Source: Syntrophobacterales bacterium | Lineage (GTDB): Bacteria; Desulfobacterota; Syntrophia; Syntrophales; UBA2210 | Direction: 5' to 3' | NCBI GenBank assembly: GCA_021163105.1 | Contig: JAGGXJ010000154.1 | Coordinates: 1 to 44,575, forward strand | DNA length: 44,575 bases | Shown: positions 15,708 through 25,863 of the stretch, one piece after another | How positions within the stretch are numbered: the stretch's first letter is position 1 | How the letters are laid out: the number at the start of each line of letters is the position of its first letter | Position numbers and translations under genes: made by a program | Notes under the pieces: model-generated | What the model saw: only the letters and a program-made list of their open reading frames with translations | Told to the model about the DNA's origin: nothing | Database searches by the model: none

Positions 15708-16324
15708 CAATTTTTCAACAGCCGGAAGCCCATATCAAATGCCTTCATATTCAGTTCGACCTGCTGATTTTCCAGCCTGTTCACGATTGTTTCATGGAAG
15801 TCTTCTCTGTCCAGTGGAAGTACGCCCGCACCGCACGCGGTTCCCAGCAATACGATACCGGCCAGTATGGAATTTCCGAGGCTTACCGCTTTTTCAGTGG
15901 CGTTCATGAAGGTTGTGTCCGGTGCCAGATCTCTGACGGAGCTTTCTATCTTTTCCGGAGAGGGATAACCGGTCTCGCCACGGATAACACTTGACGGATA
16001 GACTGGGTGAGAATTGCACAACAGTTTTACCGCCGGGTTGCCGTACCTGGCCAACACCCGGATTCCCTCAACAGGTTCGATTGCGATTATCAGGTCAGCC
16101 TTATATTCCGGTATCTGGGGACTCCAGATGGATTTCTTTGATATCCTCATATGACTCATGACGGATCCTCCACGCTGAGAGGCCCCGAATGTTTCACCTA
16201 TCGTGACATAATATCCCCTGCCGACCAGCATGTTTCCCAGAAGCCTGGAAGCCATCACATTTCCCTGCCCTCCGACACCTGTGATTATAATATTGTATGG
16301 ATCTTTCAACAGGTTATCCGACAT
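15707..16324 (-). CDS. iorB: Indolepyruvate:ferredoxin oxidoreductase, beta subunit
   Basis: A 205-residue gamma-type domain of 2-oxoacid:ferredoxin oxidoreductases. Signature segments are ITGVGGQGNVMASRLLG, GETFGASQRGGSVMSHMRI and ADLIIAIEPVEGIR. It binds CoA and pairs with the TPP- and Fe-S-containing alpha subunit to convert aryl-pyruvates to aryl-acetyl-CoA with reduction of ferredoxin. The start overlaps the iorA stop by 11 nt, which suggests translational coupling. It is the last gene of the frhB-like/iorA/iorB operon. Confidence 0.93.
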   Translation of the reverse strand: MSDNLLKDPYNIIITGVGGQGNVMASRLLGNMLVGRGYYVTIGETFGASQRGGSVMSHMRISKKSIWSPQIPEYKADLIIAIEPVEGIRVLARYGNPAVKLLCNSHPVYPSSVIRGETGYPSPEKIESSVRDLAPDTTFMNATEKAVSLGNSILAGIVLLGTACGAGVLPLDREDFHETIVNRLENQQVELNMKAFDMGFRLLKN

Positions 16325-18269
16325 ACTCTGCCACCTCTTCTCTCTTTATGGCCCCTGCGGGACAGATGTCGGCACAGACGCCGCAACCTGTACACATGAT
16401 GTCATTGATTTTGCTTACGCCCTTTTCTTCGTCCCATAAAAGTCCCGGACAGCCGAATATGCGTGTACAGAGGCGGTTACACCCGCAATTCCCGCCGATG
16501 CAGATCTCTTCATCGACCTTCATCCTGTATTTCGGATTGTCTTTTCGTTCGGGGCTGAGAGCGCATGCCTGGCTCAGTATCAGTACCTTTGTTCCCTCCT
16601 GATGCTCTATCAGATGATGAAGAGTTTGCTGAGTCTCTTCGATATCGAACGGGTTTCTTATTTCCACCGTTGCTCCCATTGCCCTGCATATCTCCGCTAT
16701 ATCCAGCGACGGCACAGCCTCTCCCATGGCGTTTACCGGTGTCCCCGGGTGAGGTTGGAATCCGGTCATTGCCGCGCCGCGGTTATCCAATATAATCATG
16801 GTAAAGGGTGATTTATGATGTATCGCATTGGCAAGGGCCGGCATCGCCGCGTGAAAGAATGTAGAATCGCCGCATATGGACAATACCGGCTGGTCCATAC
16901 CAAATTGTCTGAGTTTCCCGAAGCCGCCGGCAATACCGCTCCCGGAGCCCATTGAATGTAATGTCTTTACCGTGTTAAAACCTCCAGGCCAGAGCCCTGC
17001 CACATAGCAACCTATATCTCCGCAGACAAACCCTTTTCTTCCATCCATCTCCAACGCGTTATGTATAGACCATAACGATGCCCTGTGCGGACAGCCGGGA
17101 CACATGGTCAGTCCACGAACCGGAATCCCGGTTTCGATAAGCGCCGCGGCCTCTTTCACGAACGATTCCGATACGCTTTCCACCCGGACATCAAGTATGG
17201 TAGAGAGGGCCGATACCACAATATCCGGATTTAACTCTCCCACCGATGGAATGTTGCCCGCATTCTTTCCGTAGAATGTCTTGGGACCTATCTCGTGTGC
17301 CATCTCCGCGGCCAGAATCTTTATATTTTCTTCAAGTATGGGGAGAACTTCCTCCACCACTAAAATCCTGTCTGTGACGGACAGATATTTTTTGATAAGT
17401 CTTGGCGGAAGAGGCCAGGTTGTCGCCAGTTTCAGGATTCCAACCCTGTCCTTCACGTTTAAGAGGCTTATGGCTTCTCTGCTGTACAGGGTGCACGCGC
17501 TGCTGGTGATGATCAGCAATTCAGGTTTTTCAGGTCCTTCATACGTATTGAATGGACAATCTTCAAATATCTCTGCGGCCTTTTTTATCTTTTCCTGCTG
17601 AGGGACGTGCTGGAGTTCCGAGATTCCCACTACCATGCTGATTACGGGTCCGGTTTCGGGATCGGAAAGTGGGCCGTCAAATCTGAAATCTGCTTTTGCG
17701 TTGGTATCCGGGAGCCGCTCGTATCGTACATTTCCGCTGGCATGTGACATCCTGGTGACGCTACGTATCATTACGATGTTCCTGATCTCTTCGGAGAGTT
17801 CAAACGCCCATTTTGTTATATCTTTTGCTTCCTGAAAATCTCCCGGTTCAAGGAGGGGTATTTCTACAAGTCGCGCGAATGGTCTGGATTCGCCTTCATT
17901 TACACTGGAAAGAGCTCCCGGATCATCACACGCAACGAGAACCATCCCTCCCCGTGTGCCGGAACTTGCCAGGTGAAGCAGAAAGTCAGACGCCACATTT
18001 ACGCCGTTCTGTTTCATTACACACATCGTGCGAAGTCCGGCAAAAGATGCCGATGCGGCCACTTCCAGGGCAACCTTCTCGTTTATTGACCATTCCACAT
18101 ACAGGTTACGCTCCTTCGCCACGCTGGAAAGGGCCTCTATAATCTCCGACGAAGGGGTCCCGGGGTATCCCGACGCGACATTAACGCCCCCTTCCAGGGC
18201 GCCCCGCGCGATCGCCTCGTTACCCATAAGCAGATAATCGTTATTTTGATTGTCGGTCAGGTACGACAT
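16314..18269 (-). CDS. iorA: Indolepyruvate:ferredoxin oxidoreductase, alpha subunit
   Basis: A 651-residue catalytic subunit. The N-terminal pyrimidine domain has GNEAIARGALEGGVNVASGY and PGTPSSEI. The TPP-binding half has CPGCPHRASL, CGDIGCYVAGLWPG and ICGDSTFFH with the metal/TPP Gly-Asp-Ser. The C-terminal ferredoxin part has a first cluster CIGGNCGCNRLC...GCP and a second CTGCGVCADICPAGAI. Expected substrates are indolepyruvate, phenylpyruvate and hydroxyphenylpyruvate from aromatic amino-acid transamination. The frame opens 8 codons earlier, but AGGGAGAAT before the ATG at 18269 fits better. It lies 16 nt after the FrhB-like gene and overlaps iorB. Confidence 0.94.
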   Translation of the reverse strand: MSYLTDNQNNDYLLMGNEAIARGALEGGVNVASGYPGTPSSEIIEALSSVAKERNLYVEWSINEKVALEVAASASFAGLRTMCVMKQNGVNVASDFLLHLASSGTRGGMVLVACDDPGALSSVNEGESRPFARLVEIPLLEPGDFQEAKDITKWAFELSEEIRNIVMIRSVTRMSHASGNVRYERLPDTNAKADFRFDGPLSDPETGPVISMVVGISELQHVPQQEKIKKAAEIFEDCPFNTYEGPEKPELLIITSSACTLYSREAISLLNVKDRVGILKLATTWPLPPRLIKKYLSVTDRILVVEEVLPILEENIKILAAEMAHEIGPKTFYGKNAGNIPSVGELNPDIVVSALSTILDVRVESVSESFVKEAAALIETGIPVRGLTMCPGCPHRASLWSIHNALEMDGRKGFVCGDIGCYVAGLWPGGFNTVKTLHSMGSGSGIAGGFGKLRQFGMDQPVLSICGDSTFFHAAMPALANAIHHKSPFTMIILDNRGAAMTGFQPHPGTPVNAMGEAVPSLDIAEICRAMGATVEIRNPFDIEETQQTLHHLIEHQEGTKVLILSQACALSPERKDNPKYRMKVDEEICIGGNCGCNRLCTRIFGCPGLLWDEEKGVSKINDIMCTGCGVCADICPAGAIKREEVAEYVG

Positions 18270-18285
18270 AATATTCTCCCTGTGC

Positions 18286-19404
18286 TCAGGCAATAATCTC
18301 TTCGAGGGTTTCGTTATTCAGCCTGATATATGATATCTTATCCTTCCCCGGGTTGTTCACCATGCCCTCTTTATGCGCCTTGAGCAACGCTTTCTTCTTT
18401 TTGTTGCCGGCAGCCCATTTCAGGTGTTCGAGATTTATCTCCGGCATGTCGTCAACGATCAGATATCCTTCTCTCACGGCTTCATCAACGATCATTTTCC
18501 CCCTTTCGGTTCTTATTATAAGGGTGTTTCTTCCGGGATCTCCCTCCAGCACGCCAACCGATATGTCAGAAAACTCCGAGGTCATATCCATGCAGTAGGA
18601 GCAGGCGTCGGGGACCAGATTTCTTATCTCTTCCAGCGGGATCTGCAGCTTGCTTCCATCGCTTGTATATACCTCCATAACTTCAGCGGGGGGCGGCGGA
18701 ATATCTGTTTTTGTTATAGTATTAATATCTACACGTGATGCTATGAATGGTTCAAAAGCTCTGAAATCAAGGGCCCAGGTGCAGAAGATGCCTACGACCA
18801 GGCCGACAGGATCAGTGAAATCTTTTTCTTCCAGAGGGTTTGCTCTCAGCATGGCTGTTGACAGTGCCTGGCACGGGGTTGACACAATTCCTATGCGGTT
18901 CAATCCTTCTTCTATTGCCCTGTTTACTGCGGAAAGTGTGGGGGCGGCGGTGTACTTGGAGGAACCACATGACAGCACATCCTCCGGGTTCATTACGATG
19001 CGCGGCGTTGGAAGGATACCTTCCTGACCGGTGAGTACCGCTCCGTCGATATAACCTCTTTCCAGGGCAAAGTACATTATTGCTGATACCGTCCCCCCGG
19101 CCTGGAAGCTGTTTCCGGTAAATTTTTCGCTGGCTCTGGATGTCACAATCGATTTGTAAAATCCCAGGGGGTCGCTGTTATATGGTTTTTCAAAGTATTT
19201 TCCGGACAGATAATCTAAATCAACTTCGAGGCGGGGGCAATAGGCGAAGCATCTTCCCTGTGGAAGTGTGCAGGGAAACAGCATAGTCGTTTTCCCCCTG
19301 TATGATTTAAAATAGGGGCATAGATCAACACACGCTCCGCATCCCGTGCAGAGATTTCTGTTGATCACATTTTCTAACAGTTCATTTGGTCCGGAGATGT
19401 TCAT
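18286..19404 (-). CDS. FrhB-like coenzyme F420 hydrogenase/dehydrogenase beta-family protein
   Basis: A 372-residue Fe-S flavoprotein-like protein. The N-terminus has a ferredoxin-type cluster (CTGCGACVDLCPYF), and two more cysteines follow in GRCFAYCPRLEVD. The core has SFQAGGTVSAIMYFALERGYIDGAV, GSSKYTAAPTL, the family hallmark IVSTPCQALSTAM and a late ACSYCMDMTSEFSDISVG. This is the FrhB/FdhB fold, which binds FAD and Fe-S and passes electrons between carriers. Most bacteria with such proteins lack F420, so the partner is uncertain. Being first in the operon with iorA and iorB, it probably handles their electrons (inference). Confidence 0.88.
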   Translation of the reverse strand: MNISGPNELLENVINRNLCTGCGACVDLCPYFKSYRGKTTMLFPCTLPQGRCFAYCPRLEVDLDYLSGKYFEKPYNSDPLGFYKSIVTSRASEKFTGNSFQAGGTVSAIMYFALERGYIDGAVLTGQEGILPTPRIVMNPEDVLSCGSSKYTAAPTLSAVNRAIEEGLNRIGIVSTPCQALSTAMLRANPLEEKDFTDPVGLVVGIFCTWALDFRAFEPFIASRVDINTITKTDIPPPPAEVMEVYTSDGSKLQIPLEEIRNLVPDACSYCMDMTSEFSDISVGVLEGDPGRNTLIIRTERGKMIVDEAVREGYLIVDDMPEINLEHLKWAAGNKKKKALLKAHKEGMVNNPGKDKISYIRLNNETLEEIIA

Positions 19405-19525
19405 GTCTGCTCCACTCTAAGACAAGATCATGAGAAATCCATATTATCAGGTGACAAACAGCCCGGGAGACTGTCCGGGGGGGGGATCTGTGCGGCAGAA
19501 TGCGCGAAAGAACGGGGTTAGCTTT

Positions 19526-21124
19526 TTAGAGATCTTCCGCTTTCTTGAGTATTTTCAAGCGTTTTCTATCGGCCATATTTTTCTTGGTGCCCTCCAGCCA
19601 CGACATAAAGTATTGTTCTTCCTTCAGCCTCAAGAGATAATTTTTCAGGGGATCTTTATTTGTCTCCCATTCCCTTTCGTTTAACTTACCCTCTGCTTTA
19701 AACTTTACCACAACATAATTTCCATTAATGAAGAATACATTATCCGGGAAAGGCCTCTTCGCGGATATTTTAAAGAGGGCTTCTTTAAGGTCCGGGGAGA
19801 ATCCGATCTTCGGTATGTCAGGCCCCGGCAGAAATAATCCGGTCTCCGATAACTTCAGGCCTTCATCCCTGGAGAGCTTTGTCATATTCGTTCCGGTTTT
19901 CAGGCGGTCAAGTATCCTCTCAGCTTTTTCTTTGCACAACCTGATGGACGCACTTTTCACGTAGCTTTTTTTGATCTTCTCCGCGATTTCTCCAAGCCGG
20001 GGTATATAGGAAGGCTTCAGTGATACAAGTTTGAACACATAATGGTTATTCTTATCGGAGAAGACACGCCCCAAGTCGCCCTTCTCCAGCCCGAATACAT
20101 ACTCGCTTAGATCCTGAAGGCCGGATAATTGACCGGTAGGAGAGACATCTCGGGAAAATTCCGAGGTTTTTATCTCGAACCCATGTTTTTCGGCGTACTC
20201 TTCGAAATTTTCCTCTTGGTAGATTGTGTCATGTGCCTTTGCCGCCGCTTTGAATGCTGCGTCCATACCCTTTATAGATCTCAATCTGGAGACAATTCTG
20301 TCTTTTACCTCCGGCAGGGGTTTTGTCTTTCCATTGTCTTCGAACTCATTTTCATGATAATCATAATATTCTTCTATCTCTTCGTCCGATATATCCGCAA
20401 TCCTGGCAAAAGACTCTCCCTTGAAGATAATATATTCAATCTTTGCTCTCTGAGGCATCCGAAACTCTTCGCTGTATTCTTCGAGGTATCTTTCAAGATC
20501 TTCTTCGGAGGGCTCTGTTTTGATCTTGATGCTATTTGTGTCTATCGCTATGAAACTCACATTGATCTTCCTATTCTGGATATTGTAGATATCGCGGACT
20601 TCTTTCTCGGATACCTTTGCCGATTCCTTGATAAGTCTCTCCAGCTTTTCTATTTTTAACATCCGTCCCTGGATGGCCTCAAAATCCTCGGGTGTCAGCT
20701 TCTGATACCGAAGGGCTCGCTGGTACAAGTTGTTGTCAAAAATACCATTTCTCTGGAAGGCCGGATAGGAAAGAATGGATGCCTTCAGTTCATCGTCACT
20801 TATATCCAAGTTCAACTCATCGGCCTTTGACAGGATCACCGCCTGATTTATAAGTCTGTCGAATGCCTGTTGTTTCAAATTCAATTTTTTCAGCAGATCA
20901 TCGGTAAGGTTGTTGTCATATTGCTGACGGTAGAAGTCCAACAGATTCTGATATTCTCTCTGGAATTCTGCGTAGGCTATCAGAGATCCGTCGATCTCTG
21001 CGACTGTTTCAGTTATTTGTCTTCCCCGCATAGATCCGAAGTAGAAGACAAAGACAAGAATAATGATACCAAGAATAACCTTCATGAGCCAGTTTCTGGC
21101 ATGTTTTCGCATTAGCTGAAGCAT
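19526..21124 (-). CDS. PpiD/SurA-like periplasmic chaperone, no recognisable parvulin motif
   Basis: A 532-residue membrane-anchored protein. MLQLMRKHARNWLMKVI, a hydrophobic helix and then VAEIDGSLIAYAEFQREY form the PpiD/SurA N-terminal chaperone domain, which folds outer-membrane and secreted proteins. LNLKQQAFDRLINQAVI and DNNLYQRALRYQKLTPEDF continue the SurA_N pattern. PpiD is usually about 620 residues with a central parvulin domain. Here the corresponding part is shorter and lacks the GGDLGW-type motif. A degenerate parvulin-like segment may exist at QLSGLQDLSEYVFGLEKGD. PPIase activity is doubtful; chaperone function is inferred. It is divergent from mreB across 322 bp. Confidence 0.85.
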   Translation of the reverse strand: MLQLMRKHARNWLMKVILGIIILVFVFYFGSMRGRQITETVAEIDGSLIAYAEFQREYQNLLDFYRQQYDNNLTDDLLKKLNLKQQAFDRLINQAVILSKADELNLDISDDELKASILSYPAFQRNGIFDNNLYQRALRYQKLTPEDFEAIQGRMLKIEKLERLIKESAKVSEKEVRDIYNIQNRKINVSFIAIDTNSIKIKTEPSEEDLERYLEEYSEEFRMPQRAKIEYIIFKGESFARIADISDEEIEEYYDYHENEFEDNGKTKPLPEVKDRIVSRLRSIKGMDAAFKAAAKAHDTIYQEENFEEYAEKHGFEIKTSEFSRDVSPTGQLSGLQDLSEYVFGLEKGDLGRVFSDKNNHYVFKLVSLKPSYIPRLGEIAEKIKKSYVKSASIRLCKEKAERILDRLKTGTNMTKLSRDEGLKLSETGLFLPGPDIPKIGFSPDLKEALFKISAKRPFPDNVFFINGNYVVVKFKAEGKLNEREWETNKDPLKNYLLRLKEEQYFMSWLEGTKKNMADRKRLKILKKAEDL

Positions 21125-21227
21125 ATCTTAACGGTTTACCTTTCAATGTTTACGGGTACATCAATTTTAACAAGTGGCATTAGTAGTATAGTAATTCCCA
21201 AAATGCAATGATTTTCTATACCCGTTT

Positions 21228-21255
21228 ACAGTTCCCGGTTCACAGTCCCCGGTTT
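21228..21255. repeat. Tandem 14-bp duplication
   Basis: ACAGTTCCCGGTTC (21228-21241) is followed directly by ACAGTCCCCGGTTT (21242-21255), two mismatches apart. GGTTCACAG here also has an inverted partner CTGTGAACC about 35 nt downstream. It sits mid-way between ppiD-like and mreB. No function is visible. Confidence 0.5.
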
Positions 21256-21421
21256 CTCATCTGATACCTGCTCAATGTCTGTGAACCTGTTTGTCACTTT
21301 ATCCGTGAATGGTTATGATTTTTTGAAGAGTGTCAAACTTTTTGCAAATCCGACAACGGTGGAGCCGGGGACATTTTTAATTGATTAGGCTATTGAAATA
21401 CTGTATAGGAGGAGACCGATT

Positions 21422-22484
<1,063 letters not shown>

Positions 22485-22579
22485 CCACCAGCAATTGCCG
22501 GATTACAATGTTTTTCCCCTGGAAGCCTTGCCCTCGTACTTTCGTGATGACGTTTTTAATTAAACATTAAACATCTAAA

Positions 22580-22617
22580 ATTAAACATTGCCTTTTTGGT
22601 CCCGGCTCGTCCAGGTC
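22580..22617. repeat. 38-bp segment repeated at 27185-27222 (copy 1)
   Basis: Runs from ATTAAACATTGCC through CTTTTTGG and CCCGGCTCGTCC to AGGTC. The copy at 27185-27222 differs at 7 positions, mostly transitions. Three ATTAAACAT motifs are clustered just upstream (22558-22588). The two copies bracket mreC-mreD-mrdA-rodA in the same orientation. Confidence 0.6.
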
Positions 22618-22633
22618 AGTAAGTTAGAAATTA

Positions 22634-22702
22634 TTTTCTGCGTTTTTTGGCAGAAAACAATTTCGTTAACGCGCTTATCCCGTTTATCGGGGTTAGGATA
22701 AG
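22634..22702 (+). promoter_or_regulatory. Two hairpins before mreC, the second covering its RBS
   Basis: TTTTCTGC (22634-22641) and GCAGAAAA (22650-22657) form a perfect 8-bp hairpin. Next, CTTATCC (22674-22680) pairs with GGATAAG (22696-22702). Alternatively CCCG (22679-22682) pairs with CGGG (22688-22691). The mreC Shine-Dalgarno (AGGA, 22695-22698) lies in the downstream arm, so pairing would hide it. Regulation by structure is an inference. Confidence 0.4.
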
Positions 22703-22704
22703 AA

Positions 22705-23532
22705 ATGGCATCTCCCAGGAAATATTACACCATTACCGCAATAGTTGTCTTTGTAGTTGTTTCTCTTATAGTCTTTTCCCTTAATTTTAAATCACCTGAA
22801 AGGATGAGTTTCTTCAGAAAAATCGTACTGGAGGCGGTGGATCCTCTGGAGTGTGCAGTTGATTCGGTTTTCAGTTCCGTTGGCGGGGCGTGGAAAAGGT
22901 ATGTCATGCTGGTTGGGCTGGAAAGAAAAAACAAGGAGTTGGAGGCCAAAATTGTGTCTCTGGTGAGAGATGTAGGTGATTATCGTGAGATGTCCCTTGA
23001 ATGCGCAAGACTCAGAGAAATCATGAATATGAAAAAAGGTTTCGAGTTTACAACAGTTGCAGCCAGAGTTGTGGGAAGAAACAGGTCCTCCGTATTCAAA
23101 ACGGTATTGATCAATAAGGGGACTGCTGACGGAATAAAAACAGGATTTCCGGTGATGGGTACGGGGGGTGTGGCTGGCAGAATAATGGAAACTTCGCGGA
23201 ACGTATCCAAGGTACTTCTCCTTGTGGATTATAACAGTAATATCGATGTTCTTGTCCAGAGAAACAGATGTCAGGGCGTGCTCCGAGGTTGTGGCAGTTC
23301 CGGGTGCGAGCTGAGATACGTTCAGAAATCCGAAGACGTGAAAACCGGAGATGTAGTAGTGTCTTCAGGTCTTGCCGGGGTATTCCCTCGGGGGTTACTT
23401 ATCGGAAAGGTTGCCGTAGTGAAAAAAGGAGAAGTCGGTTTATTCCAGAAAATCATGGTACATCCCGCGGCCGATATTGCCAGACTGGAGGAGGTGCTGG
23501 TTATATTAAGAGAAAAGGAGGACAATGGATGA
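22705..23532 (+). CDS. mreC: Rod-shape determining protein MreC
   Basis: A 275-residue periplasmic elongasome scaffold with one N-terminal transmembrane helix (about residues 8-28), a coiled-coil (about 70-105, LERKNKELEAKIVSLVRDV) and the beta-barrel MreC domain (VVGRNRSSVFKTVLINKGTADG read in two parts, GVAGRIMETSRNVSKVLLLVD, VVVSSGLAGVFPRG). The length is normal. Its stop overlaps the mreD start as ATGA (23529-23532). Confidence 0.95.
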   Translation: MASPRKYYTITAIVVFVVVSLIVFSLNFKSPERMSFFRKIVLEAVDPLECAVDSVFSSVGGAWKRYVMLVGLERKNKELEAKIVSLVRDVGDYREMSLECARLREIMNMKKGFEFTTVAARVVGRNRSSVFKTVLINKGTADGIKTGFPVMGTGGVAGRIMETSRNVSKVLLLVDYNSNIDVLVQRNRCQGVLRGCGSSGCELRYVQKSEDVKTGDVVVSSGLAGVFPRGLLIGKVAVVKKGEVGLFQKIMVHPAADIARLEEVLVILREKEDNG

Positions 23533-24041
23533 TATATTATCTCCTGTTACCGATTTTCTCACTGCTCTTACTGGTAATTCAGGTAACCGTTTTTGACATA
23601 CTTTTTTTCGGGAAGACGGGATTGGAGATATCATTGATATTGGTTGTATATGCGGGTTTTTACCTGAGTATGATAAGGGGTATCACATTGGCCTTTGTCC
23701 TCGGTTTTTTACTGGATTGTATTACAGGTGTTGTGCCGGGTTTCTTTGTGCTTAGTTATGTACTGATATTTTTGATTTCCAGAGGGGCTTCACTCAAGGT
23801 ATATGCCAGGGGAATGGTTTTTACCATGGGCTTTATATTTGTATGTGTCCTCTTTGAGAAATTCCTGATAATTTTGATGTACAGGAGTTTGTACGGCATT
23901 AATGTGTTTTATGATATACTGAATACTTCGCTCCTCCAGGCTGTAGCTGCCGGCGTATTCGCGCCTGCCTTCTTTGTCCTGTTTCATCGTCTTGAGGTTT
24001 TATTCAATGTCTGGGAAGCAAGATCGCCTGACCAACTATGA
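23529..24041 (+). CDS. mreD: Rod-shape determining protein MreD
   Basis: A 170-residue, very hydrophobic inner-membrane protein with five or six helices, as for MreD. The motif FLLDCITGVVPGFFVLSYVL is characteristic. The start ATG 23529 overlaps the mreC stop by 4 nt. A longer frame opens upstream inside mreC but is not credible. Its 3' end overlaps mrdA by 35 nt, consistent with tight translational coupling in the mreC-mreD-mrdA-rodA transcript. Confidence 0.92.
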   Translation: MIYYLLLPIFSLLLLVIQVTVFDILFFGKTGLEISLILVVYAGFYLSMIRGITLAFVLGFLLDCITGVVPGFFVLSYVLIFLISRGASLKVYARGMVFTMGFIFVCVLFEKFLIILMYRSLYGINVFYDILNTSLLQAVAAGVFAPAFFVLFHRLEVLFNVWEARSPDQL

Positions 24042-25863
24042 TCCTGTAAAGTTCAGGAAAAAAATTCAAGTGATTATATGGCTGGTATCTCTTGCCTTTT
24101 TTCTCCTGATTGCCAGGATATGGTACCTCCAGGTTGTCAGGGGAGACGACTTGAGGAAGCGCTCTGAGAACAACCGGGTTCGCATCCAGGAAATAAAACC
24201 CCTCAGGGGATTAATAATGGATACTCACGGGAATATTCTGGTGGATAATCAATCCTCTTTCGATATATCCATAATTCCTGAGGACGCAAAGGATGTAGAA
24301 GATGTTATAAACAAACTAACAAAGCTTTGCGATCTTGGCGAAGAAGCAATATCCTGCGGAAAGGCCTCTTTAAAGTCAGGAAGGTCTTTTGTCCCTGTCA
24401 GAATCTGCAAGAATATAGACAGAGATAAACTGGCCGCGGTGGAAACCAATTCTCTGGATCTGCCCGGTGTGGTTGTCGATGTTGTCCCTGTAAGGGAATA
24501 TATATATGGAGAGATGATGGCCCACATCCTTGGTTATGTTGGAAATATAAGCAGTTCTGAGCTGGGGAAGGATGTTTACTCCGGTTACAGGTCAAATGAC
24601 ATAGTAGGGAAATACGGGATTGAGAAATCTCTGGGTCGATATCTCAAGGGTGAGAGCGGTGGGGAACAGGTGGAAGTGGATGTCGCCGGGAGAAGACTGA
24701 ACGTATTGGGAGAAGTCAAGCCTGTTTCCGGTTACAATGTTGTTCTCAACATAGATGCGGATCTTCAGAAGATCTGCCGGGACGCCTTTCAGAAGAAGGC
24801 GGGAACGGCGATTGTTATGGACCCGCGCACCGGCTCCGTTATGGCAATGGTGAGCAAGCCGTCTTTTGATCCAAACCTGTTTAACCGCGGGATATCCGGG
24901 GACAAATGGGAAAAACTGACGGAAGATTCGCTATGTCCCTTACAGAACAGGGCTATCTCGGGGCAGTATCCTCCCGGTTCCACCTATAAACTGATTGTAG
25001 CGGCCGCAGCTCTTGAGGAGGGTTTAATAACAGAAAATACCGAAATATTTTGTGACGGCACATACCAGATGGGGAATAGAACTTTCAGGTGCTGGAAAAA
25101 AAGAGGCCATGGTATGGTGAGCCTGCATCGCGCCATAGTGGAATCGTGTGACGTCTATTTTTATCATCTGGGAGAGATGCTTGGTGTTGATAAACTGGCG
25201 GAGTATGCCGGAAAATTTGGGTTTGGATATAAAACGGGCATATCTCTTCCCGGAGAAAAAAAGGGCTTGGTGCCTACAAAAGAGTGGAAGATGAGAAAAT
25301 ATGGAGAACCCTGGCAGAAGGGCGAAACCACCTCGTTATCCATAGGTCAGGGATTTACTCTCGTTACACCCCTGCAGCTGCTTAGAGCATATTGCGTAAT
25401 AGCCAACGGCGGGATTCTCTATAAGCCGCGGCTTGTAAAGAAGATTGAAACGACGGATGGTCAGGTAATCGAGACGTTTCCTCCTGAAAAAGAGAGAATA
25501 GTTTCCGTTAGCAAGAAGAATATTGATATATTAAGATACGCACTGTGGGGAGCGGTTAATGAACCCCACGGCACTGGTTGGGCATTGAAAAGGAAAGAAA
25601 AGGATGTCTGTGGAAAAACGGGCACGGCGCAGGTTGTTGGAATGCCTCAGGATGAGGAAAAACCTGATATAAAAGAAATTCCATATAAGTACAGGGATCA
25701 TGCCCTGTTTGTCTGTTTTGCGCCGTACAAAGACCCCACAATAGCGACTCTGGTTATTGTGGAACATGGAGGACATGGCGGCTCTGTTTCCGCTCCCATT
25801 GCACGCAGGATTGTTGACGGATATTTTAATCTTGAGCAAAAAAGGGGAAAACGTGAAGGTTGA
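24007..25863 (+). CDS. mrdA: Penicillin-binding protein 2, elongation transpeptidase
   Basis: A 618-residue class B PBP that cross-links lateral peptidoglycan together with RodA. A short cytoplasmic tail and one TM helix (about residues 22-42) precede the pedestal domain (RGLIMDTHGNILVDN, IVGKYGIEKSLGRYLKG). The catalytic Ser-x-x-Lys is in PGSTYKLI (about residue 323), the second motif is SCD (about 380, typical of PBP2) and the third is KTGTAQ (about 536). The frame opens at 23974, but ATG 24007 gives the expected N-terminus. It overlaps mreD by 35 nt and rodA by 11 nt. Confidence 0.95.
   Translation: MSGKQDRLTNYDPVKFRKKIQVIIWLVSLAFFLLIARIWYLQVVRGDDLRKRSENNRVRIQEIKPLRGLIMDTHGNILVDNQSSFDISIIPEDAKDVEDVINKLTKLCDLGEEAISCGKASLKSGRSFVPVRICKNIDRDKLAAVETNSLDLPGVVVDVVPVREYIYGEMMAHILGYVGNISSSELGKDVYSGYRSNDIVGKYGIEKSLGRYLKGESGGEQVEVDVAGRRLNVLGEVKPVSGYNVVLNIDADLQKICRDAFQKKAGTAIVMDPRTGSVMAMVSKPSFDPNLFNRGISGDKWEKLTEDSLCPLQNRAISGQYPPGSTYKLIVAAAALEEGLITENTEIFCDGTYQMGNRTFRCWKKRGHGMVSLHRAIVESCDVYFYHLGEMLGVDKLAEYAGKFGFGYKTGISLPGEKKGLVPTKEWKMRKYGEPWQKGETTSLSIGQGFTLVTPLQLLRAYCVIANGGILYKPRLVKKIETTDGQVIETFPPEKERIVSVSKKNIDILRYALWGAVNEPHGTGWALKRKEKDVCGKTGTAQVVGMPQDEEKPDIKEIPYKYRDHALFVCFAPYKDPTIATLVIVEHGGHGGSVSAPIARRIVDGYFNLEQKRGKREG

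Noticed and set aside
21381-21409. mreB promoter TTGATT-17-TATAGG
   Set aside because: The implied transcription start would fall on or after the leader Shine-Dalgarno, so it is not reported as a promoter feature.
23268-23528. N-terminal extension of mreD inside mreC
   Set aside because: The extension is arginine-rich out-of-frame mreC sequence; the ATGA overlap at 23529 gives the normal MreD N-terminus.
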